From the NCBI GenBank assembly GCA_017555825.1, contig JAFZFQ010000006.1:1-49590 (forward strand): a stretch of DNA of 49,590 bases, written 5' to 3'. Origin of the DNA: Bacteroidaceae bacterium. GTDB lineage: Bacteria > Bacteroidota > Bacteroidia > Bacteroidales > Barnesiellaceae_A. The notes under the pieces are model-generated. The model searched no databases and had not been told where the DNA came from. It saw nothing but the letters and a program-made list of their open reading frames with translations. Positions within the stretch are counted from its first letter, which is position 1. Each line of letters starts with the position of its first letter. This document shows positions 10,285-18,763 of this stretch, in pieces. Both the position numbers and the translations under genes were made by a program.

Positions 10285-11518
10285 ATTGCGCCTTATAATA
10301 GTATTGCTACTGAGTTGGTGTTGCCTCACATCGGCAATGGCCGACGTTGTGGTAAAGACAGGACTGGAAGTGCTCATAGAGCAAGACTTTGCCCCTCTTG
10401 CCGGCAAACGCGTAGGACTCATAACCAACCCTACCGGCGTCGATAGCCAACTGCGCTCGACAATAGACATATTGCACGAAGCCCCCAATGTAAACCTTGT
10501 GGCACTATATGCCCCCGAGCATGGTGTGCGTGGCAATGTATATGCCGGCGACAAGGTCAATAGTTCGACCGATACCAAGACAGGTATTCCCATACACTCA
10601 CTCTACGGAAAGAGTCGCAAGCCCACGGCCGAAATGCTGCGCGGTATAGATGTGCTTGTATACGACATACAAGACATAGGCTGTCGCTCATATACATTCA
10701 TCAGCACAATGGGACTTGCTATGCAAGCCGCTGCCGAACAAAATATAGAGTTTATGGTGCTCGACCGCCCCAATCCGCTCGGTGGCTACCGCGTTGAAGG
10801 TTGCCCCGTCGAGGATGGATTTACCTCGTTTGTGAGTCAATATCCTATACCCTATATCTACGGACTCACATGTGGCGAGCTGGCACAACTACTCAATAGT
10901 GAGAAGTTGATTGGCAAGAAGAGTTGCAAGCTCACCGTAATAGCCATGAAGGGTTGGACTCGCGATATGGACTTTGAAGATACAGGTCTACCTTGGGTAC
11001 TCCCCTCTCCTCACATTCCCCAACCCATATCGGCCTATTACTATCCGCTATCGGGTATAGCCGGCGAATTGGGCACAATCTCGATAGGTGTGGGATACAC
11101 AATGCCGTTCCAACTCTTTGCAGCCGAGTGGATCGATGCCGAGAGCCTTGCACAGCGTCTCAATGCACTCAACCTGCCGGGTATCGCCTTCCGTCCTATA
11201 CATTACACCCCCTTCTATGCTATGGGCAAAGGAACCAAGTTGCAAGGTGTGCAAGTGCACATCACCAATCGCGACAAAGCTCCTCTATCAGAGATTCAGT
11301 TCTATGTGATGCAAGAGTTGGCTGCGCTCTATCCCCAACACAAAGCCTTTGAAAAGGCCGAACAATCGCGCTTGAACATGGTAGACAAAGTGTGTGGCAC
11401 ATCACAAATACGCCAACTCTTTACCAAGCGATACCGTTGGGAAGATGCTCGCGACTACTGGAACAAAGGTGTGGGTGCATTCAAGCAACTATCACGTCAA
11501 TACTATATATACCCATGA
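10277..11518 (+). CDS. namZ: DUF1343 exo-beta-N-acetylmuramidase (NamZ, GH171)
   Basis: Members of DUF1343 (NamZ) release MurNAc from the non-reducing end of peptide-free murein chains. The signatures are clear: VGLITNPTGVD near residue 49, YAPEHGVRGN near residue 77, and VYDIQDIGCRSYTFISTMG near residue 119. The N-terminus (LRLIIVLLLSWCCLTSAMA) is a signal peptide, so it acts in the periplasm. Length, 413 residues, suits the family. The start overlaps the AmpG-like gene by 8 bases and its stop overlaps the kinase start (ATGA). In Tannerella forsythia, a relative that cannot make MurNAc, the same kinds of proteins feed MurNAc salvage. Product identity is confident; use by this organism is inferred. 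Confidence 0.88.
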   Translation: MNRLRLIIVLLLSWCCLTSAMADVVVKTGLEVLIEQDFAPLAGKRVGLITNPTGVDSQLRSTIDILHEAPNVNLVALYAPEHGVRGNVYAGDKVNSSTDTKTGIPIHSLYGKSRKPTAEMLRGIDVLVYDIQDIGCRSYTFISTMGLAMQAAAEQNIEFMVLDRPNPLGGYRVEGCPVEDGFTSFVSQYPIPYIYGLTCGELAQLLNSEKLIGKKSCKLTVIAMKGWTRDMDFEDTGLPWVLPSPHIPQPISAYYYPLSGIAGELGTISIGVGYTMPFQLFAAEWIDAESLAQRLNALNLPGIAFRPIHYTPFYAMGKGTKLQGVQVHITNRDKAPLSEIQFYVMQELAALYPQHKAFEKAEQSRLNMVDKVCGTSQIRQLFTKRYRWEDARDYWNKGVGAFKQLSRQYYIYP

Positions 11519-12357
11519 TACTACTCATAGCCGATAGTGGCTCTACAACAACCGATTGGGCTGTAGTATACAACAATACTACACTGCACATCAAAACGCC
11601 GGGGATAAATCCTGTGCATCAAGACGATACGACTATAGAATGTACCTTATCGCAAGGATTGTGCCCGCAGTTGAAAGAGATTGAGCCTACACACATATAC
11701 TTTTATGGTGCAGGATGTGTGGGAGGTGAGGCCAATATGCGATTGGAGAAAATTTTTCGCGCTCACTATCCGCAAGCACACATTGCCATTGAGAGCGATT
11801 TGCTCGGTGCTGCTCGCAGCCTGTGCCAACACACCCCCGGTATAGCCGGCATATTGGGTACAGGAGCCAATTCATGCTATTACGATGGTAGTGCAATAGT
11901 AGCCAATATTCCTCCGCTCGGTTATATATTGGGCGACGAAGGCAGTGGTGCATCGCTTGGAAAGGCCTTCTTAAAGGCACTGCTACGCAATGAATTGGGT
12001 AGTGAGCTACTCAACGAGTTCTACACCGCCTACAGTACCGACTACCGCACACTTATCACTCGCATATACCGCGAGCCGGCGGCCAATCGCTACCTCGCAT
12101 CACTATCGCCATTCATCGCCTCGCAACTCGATAATGTCCAAGTGCGGCGCATTGTATACGACACATTTGCCTCATTTATCGACAACCACATAATGCGATA
12201 TGATTACAAAAACTCACCCCTTCACCTGACCGGCTCGGTGGCACACTACTACAAGGATGTAATAACCCAAGTAGCTCACGACAAAGGTGTAGAGATAGGT
12301 ACTATAACTCGCACACCCATAGATGGACTTATAACTTACCACACAAACAACATATAA
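11515..12357 (+). CDS. BadF/BadG/BcrA/BcrD-type ATPase, predicted amino-sugar (MurNAc/GlcNAc) kinase
   Basis: A 280-residue ASKHA-fold kinase. The phosphate-1 loop is ADSGSTTTDWAV at residues 6-17, the second phosphate motif is ILGTGANSCYYDG near residue 116, and GYILGDEGSGASLG is typical of N-acetylglucosamine kinases of the BadF group. The group includes MurK, which phosphorylates MurNAc and GlcNAc. I start it at 11515 because this ATG overlaps the NamZ stop (ATGA) and precedes the first beta strand; the frame stays open upstream to 11392 inside namZ, but that extension looks like a shadow. Following a NamZ gene, phosphorylation of released MurNAc is the simplest job. No murQ etherase is in the window. 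Substrate specificity is inferred. Confidence 0.8.
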   Translation: MILLIADSGSTTTDWAVVYNNTTLHIKTPGINPVHQDDTTIECTLSQGLCPQLKEIEPTHIYFYGAGCVGGEANMRLEKIFRAHYPQAHIAIESDLLGAARSLCQHTPGIAGILGTGANSCYYDGSAIVANIPPLGYILGDEGSGASLGKAFLKALLRNELGSELLNEFYTAYSTDYRTLITRIYREPAANRYLASLSPFIASQLDNVQVRRIVYDTFASFIDNHIMRYDYKNSPLHLTGSVAHYYKDVITQVAHDKGVEIGTITRTPIDGLITYHTNNI

Positions 12358-12360
12358 ACT

Positions 12361-13065
12361 ATGCAAGTTGCACTTTACCTCATACCCGTTACCTTGGGCG
12401 ACACCGAAATAGACCGTGTATTGCCCAACCACAACCGTAGCATTATTGCCGGCATAAGCCACTATGTAGTCGAAAACATCCGTTCGGCTCGACGTTTCCT
12501 TCGTCGCTCCAATCCCGATATAGTAATAGACGACCTCACCTTCTACACGCTCGACGAACATACACGTTCCGAGGAGATTTCGGCTTTCCTTACACCTCTG
12601 CGCCAGGGTAAACCCGTAGGTGTGATATCGGAGGCAGGATGCCCTGCCATTGCCGACCCGGGCGCCGACTTGGTAGCTATAGCACAACGCGAAGAGCTTC
12701 CCGTTGTGCCATTGGTAGGCCCATCATCTATTCTCATGTCACTCATGGCAAGCGGATTTAACGGACAGAGCTTTGCCTTCAACGGATACCTGCCTGTTGA
12801 GCCGGCCGAGCGCACACGCAAGATAAAACAACTCGAACAACGAGCTTATAGCGAAGATCAGACACAAATATTTATTGAGACCCCCTATCGCAACCACAAG
12901 ATGATAGAAGAACTTGTAAAGACCTGCCGCCCAACAACACGCCTTTGTGTAGCTTGCGACATAAGTTGCGAAAACGAAGAGATACACACTCGTACCATGG
13001 CACAGTGGAAAAAGGCTAAGTACGACATACAAAAACGTCCTGCCATCTTCTTAATTTACAAATAA
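12361..13065 (+). CDS. RsmI-type SAM-dependent methyltransferase (tetrapyrrole methylase fold)
   Basis: Resembles RsmI, the 16S rRNA (cytidine-1402 2-prime-O) methyltransferase. The motif GVISEAGCPAIADPGADLV near residue 80 matches the RsmI signature, followed by VPLVGPSSILMSLMASG and, further on, IFIETPYRNHKM. At 234 residues it is shorter than E. coli RsmI (286) and its N-terminus (LYLIPVTLGDTEIDRVLP) departs from the usual one, so it may be the short Bacteroidetes variant rather than RsmI itself. It begins 3 bases after the kinase stop and ends before a strong hairpin, so it closes the transcription unit. A link to peptidoglycan salvage is not evident; it is probably a passenger. Confidence 0.8.
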   Translation: MQVALYLIPVTLGDTEIDRVLPNHNRSIIAGISHYVVENIRSARRFLRRSNPDIVIDDLTFYTLDEHTRSEEISAFLTPLRQGKPVGVISEAGCPAIADPGADLVAIAQREELPVVPLVGPSSILMSLMASGFNGQSFAFNGYLPVEPAERTRKIKQLEQRAYSEDQTQIFIETPYRNHKMIEELVKTCRPTTRLCVACDISCENEEIHTRTMAQWKKAKYDIQKRPAIFLIYK

Positions 13066-13085
13066 AACTGCAAGAGATAAAAAAA

Positions 13086-13130
13086 TAATGGGAGACCGCT
13101 CACAATTGAAGTCGGTCTCCCATTACTATT
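13086..13130. terminator. Bidirectional terminator between convergent genes
   Basis: A perfect 13-bp stem (13086-13098 with 13113-13125) with a 14-base loop. It is A-rich on one side and T-containing on the other and sits between the plus-strand unit ending at 13065 and the minus-strand gene ending at 13149. Confidence 0.85.
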
Positions 13131-13148
13131 ATATATCTATTGAGCCTA

Positions 13149-14615
13149 TTACTTGCTCAACTGCTCGTGCATAGCAGCAGCGGCACGGCGACCGTCGCCC
13201 ATAGCAAGAATTACAGTTGCACCACCGCGAACGATGTCACCACCGGCATAGAGGTCGGGCAAGCAAGATTGCATAGTCTCTTCGTTTACTACGATAGTAC
13301 CGCGACGGCTTATCTCAAGCTCCTTGATAGCATTGGGGATAAGGGGGTTGGGCGATACACCTACGGCTACGATAACAGTATCTACGGGAATATCTTCGAT
13401 AGCACCCTCAACAGCTACGGGCGAACGACGGCCACTCTCATCGGGCTCGCCGAGTTCCATACGTTGCAAGCGCATTGTTGTTACCTTACCGGTCTCATCA
13501 CCAAGATACTCTACAGGGTTGTGAAGAGTCAAGAACTCAACGCCCTCGGCCTTGGCATGCTCTACCTCCTCGATACGAGCGGGCATTTCGTCCTCGCTAC
13601 GACGATATACAATCATCGCACGCTCGGCACCCAAACGACGAGCTGTACGCACCGAGTCCATAGCAGTGTTACCACCACCTATCACAGCAACGTTCTTGCC
13701 ACTCAACACGGGAGTATCCCAATCGGCACGGGCAGCACCCATCAAGTTGACACGTGTGAGGTACTCGTTGCACGACATAATACCAATGAGGTTCTCACCG
13801 GGAATATTCATAAAGCGAGGCAAACCGGCACCGCTTGCTACGAATACGCCTTTGAAGCCCATTTCGTGAAGGTCGTCGTACGATACTGTCTTACCTACGA
13901 TGCAGTCGGTAACAAACGATACACCCATTTTGCGCAAAGTCTCAATCTCTACATCAACAAACTTGTTGGGGAGACGGAACTCGGGAATACCATATTTCAA
14001 CACACCACCAATCTCGTGGAGAGCCTCAAATACAGTCACATCGTAACCATACTTAACCATATCGCCGGCAAATGAAAGACCACAAGGGCCAGAACCTACA
14101 ACGGCAATCTTAATACCGTTGGCAGGAGCACATGCGGGAACTTCGCCTGTACCATGCTCACGAGAGTAGTCGGCTGCAAAACGCTCCAAGTAACCAATTG
14201 CAACGGGTTTTTTCTTGAGTTTCTTCAAGTAGAAACATTGCGACTCGCATTGCTTCTCTTGAGGACACACACGTCCACACACAGCGGGCAGTGCGCTGGT
14301 CTCTTTGAGAGTAGAGGCAGCTTGCAAGAACTCGCCCTTCTCAATGTGCTTGATAAATGTGGGGATGTTGATACCCACGGGGCAACCCGTCATACACAAA
14401 GGCTCGGGACAGTCCAAGCAACGCTTGGCCTCCATCAAGGCTTGTTCTTGGGTAAGACCTTGGTTTACCTCCTCATTGCAAGTAATGCGATAAGCGGCAT
14501 CCAACTCGGGCATTACCACACGTTCTATGTTGGTACGATCTTTGGCTGTCATGCTTTTGCGCAACTCTTCGCGCCACGGCTCGTTACGACGAGCTGTTAT
14601 ATCTTCCATATTCAT
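13149..14615 (-). CDS. GltD-like flavoprotein, predicted NfnB large subunit of NADH-dependent ferredoxin:NADP+ oxidoreductase
   Basis: An Fe-S flavoprotein of the glutamate synthase small-subunit type (488 residues). Cluster-binding cysteines are in CLDCPEPLCMTGCPVG (near residue 68) and VCGRVCPQEKQCESQC (near residue 112). The FAD-binding motif is AVVGSGPCGLSFAGD and the NADPH-binding motif is VAVIGGGNTAMD. It lies 16 bases after a NfnA-like FAD/2Fe-2S subunit, and together they match the electron-bifurcating NfnAB transhydrogenase. No large glutamate synthase subunit is nearby, which argues against true GltD. An unusually good Shine-Dalgarno sequence (GGAGG) precedes the ATG at 14615. The pair is also annotated as sulfide dehydrogenase (SudAB). 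Partner assignment is confident, physiology inferred. Confidence 0.85.
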   Translation of the reverse strand: MNMEDITARRNEPWREELRKSMTAKDRTNIERVVMPELDAAYRITCNEEVNQGLTQEQALMEAKRCLDCPEPLCMTGCPVGINIPTFIKHIEKGEFLQAASTLKETSALPAVCGRVCPQEKQCESQCFYLKKLKKKPVAIGYLERFAADYSREHGTGEVPACAPANGIKIAVVGSGPCGLSFAGDMVKYGYDVTVFEALHEIGGVLKYGIPEFRLPNKFVDVEIETLRKMGVSFVTDCIVGKTVSYDDLHEMGFKGVFVASGAGLPRFMNIPGENLIGIMSCNEYLTRVNLMGAARADWDTPVLSGKNVAVIGGGNTAMDSVRTARRLGAERAMIVYRRSEDEMPARIEEVEHAKAEGVEFLTLHNPVEYLGDETGKVTTMRLQRMELGEPDESGRRSPVAVEGAIEDIPVDTVIVAVGVSPNPLIPNAIKELEISRRGTIVVNEETMQSCLPDLYAGGDIVRGGATVILAMGDGRRAAAAMHEQLSK

Positions 14616-14631
14616 TATAGAGCCTCCTTCC

Positions 14632-15423
14632 TTATTCTACTTCTTTATATGAGCGCAAGCGCATCATCAACTCGTCAAAATCTACTTGGTGAGCGTCGAA
14701 CTCGGGGCCATCGATGCACACAAAGCGCAACTTGCCACCCACGGTAACGCGACATGCACCGCACATACCTGTACCATCGACCATGATAGCGTTCAATGAT
14801 ACAACTGTAGGAATATTGTATTGCTCGGTAAGTTTCGACACAAACTTCATCATCACAGCCGGACCAATAGCAACGCATTGATCTACTTGCTCACGTTTGA
14901 TAATTTGCTCAACACCCTCTGTAACAAGACCCTTAGTGCCGTATGAGCCGTCGTCGGTCATGATTACAACCTCGTCGCTACTTGCACGTATCTCGTCTTC
15001 AAGAATTATCAAGTCTTTGCTACGGGCAGCCAATACGCTGATAACACGGTTGCCGGCAGCTTTCATAGCTTGCACGATGGGCAAGAGAGGTGCAACACCT
15101 ACACCACCACCACAGCACACTACAGTGCCTACCTTCTCGATGTGAGTAGCCTGACCGAGAGGACCTACTACGTCGGCAATATAATCGCCCTCGTTCAACT
15201 CGCACAATTTCACTGTAGACTTACCTACAGTTTGCACTACGAGAGTAATAGTACCTTTTTCGATATCGGCACCTGCAATAGTAAGAGGGACACGCTCGCC
15301 CTTCTCATCTACGCGCACAATCACAAAGTGACCTGCTTTACGAGCCTTCGCAATGAGCGGAGCCTCTATTACAAGCTTCACTACTTTGTCGGAGAAATAC
15401 TCCTTGCTTACAATTTTATTCAT
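14632..15423 (-). CDS. NfnA/SudB-like FAD/NAD-binding reductase subunit with [2Fe-2S] site
   Basis: A ferredoxin-NADP reductase-type domain: HFVIVRVDEKGERVPLTIAG binds FAD, CGGGVGVAPLLPI binds the nicotinamide nucleotide, and C-terminal cysteines in GMCGACRV and RFVCIDGPEF bind a 2Fe-2S cluster, as in NfnA and dihydroorotate dehydrogenase electron-transfer subunits. The frame is open to 15492, but I start at 15423 (MNKIVSKEYF): the TATCTTTG promoter at 15509-15516 would give the longer start an 8-base leader, and family members begin near this Met. It is the first gene of a two-gene unit with the GltD-like subunit. In this complex NfnA accepts NADH. The DHOD-subunit alternative is less likely because no pyrD is adjacent. 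Confidence 0.85.
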   Translation of the reverse strand: MNKIVSKEYFSDKVVKLVIEAPLIAKARKAGHFVIVRVDEKGERVPLTIAGADIEKGTITLVVQTVGKSTVKLCELNEGDYIADVVGPLGQATHIEKVGTVVCCGGGVGVAPLLPIVQAMKAAGNRVISVLAARSKDLIILEDEIRASSDEVVIMTDDGSYGTKGLVTEGVEQIIKREQVDQCVAIGPAVMMKFVSKLTEQYNIPTVVSLNAIMVDGTGMCGACRVTVGGKLRFVCIDGPEFDAHQVDFDELMMRLRSYKEVE

Positions 15424-15508
15424 ATTAACGTTATATGATGTGTTAAGATTTTTTCTAAGTCTCTCTTTAAGGTTAGTCTGTGCGTTTTTCACTGCATAGA
15501 ATTACGTG

Positions 15509-15537
15509 CAAAGATAGGACTTTTTTACTACTCACAA
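15509..15537 (-). promoter_or_regulatory. Promoter for the NfnA/NfnB-like unit
   Basis: On the minus strand TATCTTTG (15509-15516) is preceded by TTG (15535-15537) with an 18-base spacer, close to the Bacteroidetes consensus. It leaves about 75 bases of leader before the start at 15423. Confidence 0.6.
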
Positions 15538-15559
15538 TACATTTTAAGGCAAAACATTA

Positions 15560-15599
15560 CAAAAGAGGTCATACCATTCTAAAAAAAAGGTATGACCTC
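15560..15599 (-). terminator. Rho-independent terminator of pfkA
   Basis: An 11-bp perfect stem (15565-15575 with 15589-15599) with a 13-base A-rich loop is followed on the minus strand by TTTTG, 26 bases after the pfkA stop. Confidence 0.8.
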
Positions 15600-15625
15600 G
15601 ATATTGAGTATATGCTATTGTATAA

Positions 15626-16606
15626 TTATATCGACAATCGGCGCAAGGTATCGAGCAGTTCACGATTGATGGGTTTGTCATGCTTAACAGCCTTGCTGAA
15701 AGGCACATATACAATCTCATCATTGCGTATACCCACCATTACGTTGCGTTGACCTTCGAGCAAAGCATCGATGGCCGCTGCACCAAGTCGGCTGGCTAAG
15801 ATGCGGTCGGTTGCCGAGGGCGATCCACCACGCTGTATATGACCCAAAATTGTCACACGCACATCGTATTGCGGATACTCGTTCTTTACACGCTCGGCAA
15901 GTTGCATAGCACCACCCGTGGTAGGGCTCTCGGCAACAAGCACAATACTGCTGTTTTTCGACTTGCGGAAACCATTCTCTACGAGCTCCTTGAGTTGGTC
16001 TATTTCGGTAGAAATCTCGGGTATAATAGCCGCCTCGCAACCTGTGGCAATGGCACCATTGAGTGCCAAGAAACCGGCATCGCGACCCATTACCTCGATA
16101 AAGAACAATCGCTCGTGCGACGAGGCTGTATCGCGTATCTTGTCTACTGCGTCCATAATGGTGTTCAACGCAGTATCATACCCAATAGTAAGGTCGGTAC
16201 CATACAAGTCGTTGTCGATAGTACCCGGCAAACCAATAATCGGATAATCGAACTCTTGAGCAAATATGCGCGCACCGGTAAGCGAACCATCGCCACCTAT
16301 CACTACAAGTGCATCTATACCCTCGTGGCGCAAGGTATCGTAGGCAAGTTGGCGACCCTCGGGTGTCTGAAACTCCTTGCATCGCGCAGTCTTGAGTATC
16401 GTGCCACCTTGCTGTATGATATTGCTCACATTCTCGGTCTTGAAGGGCTTTATCTCGCCCGAAATCAAGCCTCTGTAGCCATGGTATATACCTTTTACCT
16501 CTATATTGTTGAATATAGCCGAGCGAGTCACCGCACGGATAGCAGCATTCATTCCCGGTGCATCACCGCCCGATGTAAGAATACCTATACATTTTATTGT
16601 TCCCAT
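15626..16606 (-). CDS. pfkA: ATP-dependent 6-phosphofructokinase
   Basis: Phosphorylates fructose 6-phosphate to the 1,6-bisphosphate, the committed step of glycolysis, in the cytosol. The N-terminal nucleotide site [18 protein letters not shown] (residues 8-25), the GGDGSLTGA loop near residue 104, the catalytic PGTIDNDL segment near residue 127 and the [14 protein letters not shown] motif near residue 250 are all intact. Gly after GGDG favours ATP rather than pyrophosphate as phosphoryl donor. Length (326) is that of bacterial group I enzymes. It is monocistronic, with its own terminator and a possible TATTTTTG box at 16630-16637. The assignment is secure. Confidence 0.97.
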   Translation of the reverse strand: MGTIKCIGILTSGGDAPGMNAAIRAVTRSAIFNNIEVKGIYHGYRGLISGEIKPFKTENVSNIIQQGGTILKTARCKEFQTPEGRQLAYDTLRHEGIDALVVIGGDGSLTGARIFAQEFDYPIIGLPGTIDNDLYGTDLTIGYDTALNTIMDAVDKIRDTASSHERLFFIEVMGRDAGFLALNGAIATGCEAAIIPEISTEIDQLKELVENGFRKSKNSSIVLVAESPTTGGAMQLAERVKNEYPQYDVRVTILGHIQRGGSPSATDRILASRLGAAAIDALLEGQRNVMVGIRNDEIVYVPFSKAVKHDKPINRELLDTLRRLSI

Positions 16607-16781
16607 AATTTCATTCTTTAAGTGTATCGCAAAAATAAAACAAATAAGCGAATTTTATAAATCTCTCAATAAGATATTTCACAACAAACTTATTAAATCT
16701 GTACAGTTTCACTACAAAGAGAATCTATTTTAAAAGAATTTATTCGTATTGTAAACTATATTTTGTATCTTCGCATTTGGT

Positions 16782-17195
16782 ATGAGTTTCGAACAGGTAC
16801 AACTTATAGAACTACCTACGATACACGACTATCGAGGTAATTTGTCTATCATAGAGAGTGGCCAAGCTATTCCCTTTGATGTGGCACGCACCTATTGGAT
16901 ATATGATGTTCCGGGAGGTGCGCATCGCACGGGGCACGCTTTCCGCACCCAACACGAGTTTATTGTGGCATTGTCGGGTAGCTTCGATGTTGTGCTCGAC
17001 GATGGAGTGGAGCGCAAGCGTTTTCATCTATGCCGCTCACACCACGGCTTGTATGTGCCCAATATGATGTGGCGCGAGTTGGACAATTTCTCTACCAACT
17101 CGGTTGCCATGGTACTGAGTTCGACACTCTACGATGCCAACGATTATATCGAAGATTACTCAACCTATTGCCAAGCACTGAAAGATGACCGATAA
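16782..17195 (+). CDS. FdtA/QdtA-like cupin (nucleotide-sugar 3,4-ketoisomerase paralog 1, active-site His missing)
   Basis: A 137-residue cupin of the FdtA/QdtA group, which isomerises dTDP-4-keto-6-deoxyglucose to the 3-keto sugar before amination. The family core is recognisable (RTYWIYDVPGGAHRTGHAF, then ALSGSFDVVLDDG and MMWRELDNFSTNSV). In active members the substrate site holds a GHAHK motif in which both His residues matter. Here it reads GHAFR: H52 is kept but the second His is F54. The neighbour gene, overlapping by 11 bases, keeps both. This copy may therefore be a non-catalytic partner or have changed specificity. A TATCTTCG box at 16766-16773 lies only 8 bases from the ATG, so the mRNA may be nearly leaderless. 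Confidence 0.85.
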   Translation: MSFEQVQLIELPTIHDYRGNLSIIESGQAIPFDVARTYWIYDVPGGAHRTGHAFRTQHEFIVALSGSFDVVLDDGVERKRFHLCRSHHGLYVPNMMWRELDNFSTNSVAMVLSSTLYDANDYIEDYSTYCQALKDDR

Positions 17196-17622
17196 GCCCA
17201 CACGATATACCGTAGAAGAGTGTAAGGTGATAAACCTTACCAAGTATACGCGCCCCAATGGCAACCTTACGGTTGTAGAGAACAATCGCTTGGCACCATT
17301 CGAGATAAAACGTGTATACTACCTATACGATGTACCTGCCGGCGAAGAACGTGGTGGACATGCACACAAACAATTGCAACAGTTTGTCATTGCCGTGAGT
17401 GGTAGCTTCGACGTGGTGATAGACGATGGTAATGAGCGTCGAAAAGTGTCGCTCAACAGGCCTTTCAAGGGGTTGCACATACGTCAAGGTATATGGCGTG
17501 AGCTCGAGAACTTCTCATCGGGTGCAGTATGTCTGGTATTGGCCTCGGAACACTATGATGAAGCCGATTATATACGTGAATATAGCCAATTCTTAGAGTA
17601 TATCAAGGAGGTGGAGCAATGA
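17185..17622 (+). CDS. FdtA/QdtA-like nucleotide-sugar 3,4-ketoisomerase (paralog 2, active-site pair intact)
   Basis: A 145-residue cupin with all the family landmarks: RVYYLYDVPAGEERGGHAHK with H59 and H61 both present, AVSGSFDVVIDDG, then GIWRELENFSSGAVCLVLAS and YDEADYIREY. It probably converts a dTDP-4-keto-6-deoxy-hexose into its 3-keto isomer, the substrate for the DegT aminotransferase encoded next, whose start overlaps this stop (ATGA). FdtA (3-amino-fucose route) and QdtA (3-amino-quinovose route) differ only in product stereochemistry and cannot be told apart here. It starts within the end of the first paralog, so the two are almost certainly co-translated and probably arose by tandem duplication. 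Confidence 0.9.
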   Translation: MTDKPTRYTVEECKVINLTKYTRPNGNLTVVENNRLAPFEIKRVYYLYDVPAGEERGGHAHKQLQQFVIAVSGSFDVVIDDGNERRKVSLNRPFKGLHIRQGIWRELENFSSGAVCLVLASEHYDEADYIREYSQFLEYIKEVEQ

Positions 17623-18743
17623 AAAACTACACGCTATTGTCTTTGCAAGAGCTCAATGCACCATACGCCCAGCAACTAAAAGAGGCTGCTTGTCGTGTTA
17701 TCGACTCGGGGTGGTTCCTGCGCGGTGCCGAAACCGAAGCCTTCGAACGCGAAATGGCAGACTTCCTTGACATTGAACATGTAGTGGGTGTAGCCAATGG
17801 TTTGGATGCCTTGCGCCTCATCTTTAAGGCCTACATAGAGATGGGCAAGTTGCAACCCGGCGACGAGGTGATAGTACCCGCCAATACGTTTATTGCATCG
17901 GTATTGGCTATTACCGATTGTGGCCTCACACCGCATTTTGTAGAGCCCTCGGAGCTAACTCACAACATAGACACATCTATTATCGAACAAGCCATCACTT
18001 CGCGCACCCGTGCCATCATGGTGGTGCACCTATACGGCCGTGCATGCTGGGACGACAACCTCACCACCGTTGCACGCCGACACAACCTGCTCATTATCGA
18101 GGACAATGCCCAAGCCTTGGGCGCACGCACCCATAACGGACAACGCACAGGCACACTGGGCGATGCTGCGGGTACGAGCTTCTACCCGGGCAAGAATCTG
18201 GGAGCGCTGGGCGATGCCGGAATGGTGACTACACACGATGCCGAGTTGGCACAAATGGTAGAAACCCTTGCCAACTATGGCGGTAGTACCCGATATGTGT
18301 ATGAGCATAAAGGCTTGAACAGTCGCATCGACGAGATACAAGCAGCCATGTTGCGAGTAAAACTGCAGTATATCGACACCGAAAACATACGTCGCAGCGA
18401 GATAGCCCACCTATTCGACAGGCTTATAGACAATCCACATATCACAGTGCCGCAACATCCTGCACAAGCACACTCGCACGTGTGGCACCAATATATTGTG
18501 CGCACACACTATCGCGATGCGTTCATGCAATACATGCACGACAACGGCATAGCAACGGGTATACACTACCCCATCCCACCACACAAGCAGCAGGCCTACA
18601 AGGAGTATAACGACTTGTCGTTGCCCATCGCCGAGCAGTTGGCCGGAGAAGTAGTGAGCCTACCTATTGCCCCATACCTCACCAACGACGATATACAATA
18701 TATAGCCGAGGTAATAAACAAGTTTGACCCTTTGAAACAATAA
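17619..18743 (+). CDS. DegT/DnrJ/EryC1/StrS-family sugar aminotransferase (FdtB/QdtB-like)
   Basis: A PLP-dependent aminotransferase acting on keto sugars bound to a nucleotide. The PLP lysine is K192 within SFYPGKNLGALGDAGM; other family marks are VGVANGLDALRL (near 47), VIVPANTFIASV (near 86), VVHLYGRACWDD (near 134) and IIEDNAQALGA (near 153). Length is normal (374). The start overlaps the upstream ketoisomerase (ATGA). With that gene it supplies two consecutive steps to a 3-amino-3,6-dideoxyhexose (Fuc3N or Qui3N type), destined for a surface glycan. No acetyltransferase, dTDP-glucose synthase or dehydratase is in the window. Family assignment is secure, the sugar is inferred. Confidence 0.92.
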   Translation: MKNYTLLSLQELNAPYAQQLKEAACRVIDSGWFLRGAETEAFEREMADFLDIEHVVGVANGLDALRLIFKAYIEMGKLQPGDEVIVPANTFIASVLAITDCGLTPHFVEPSELTHNIDTSIIEQAITSRTRAIMVVHLYGRACWDDNLTTVARRHNLLIIEDNAQALGARTHNGQRTGTLGDAAGTSFYPGKNLGALGDAGMVTTHDAELAQMVETLANYGGSTRYVYEHKGLNSRIDEIQAAMLRVKLQYIDTENIRRSEIAHLFDRLIDNPHITVPQHPAQAHSHVWHQYIVRTHYRDAFMQYMHDNGIATGIHYPIPPHKQQAYKEYNDLSLPIAEQLAGEVVSLPIAPYLTNDDIQYIAEVINKFDPLKQ

Positions 18744-18763
18744 TAATAACAACACATATATAA

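Noticed and set aside
11392-11514. Upstream extension of the BadF-type kinase
   Set aside because: It lies inside namZ and adds residues before the first ATP-binding strand; the ATGA overlap at 11515 is the better start.
16607-16781. A riboswitch or regulatory RNA between pfkA and the first ketoisomerase-like gene
   Set aside because: The region is AT-rich with promoter-like boxes but I could not find stable complementary segments.
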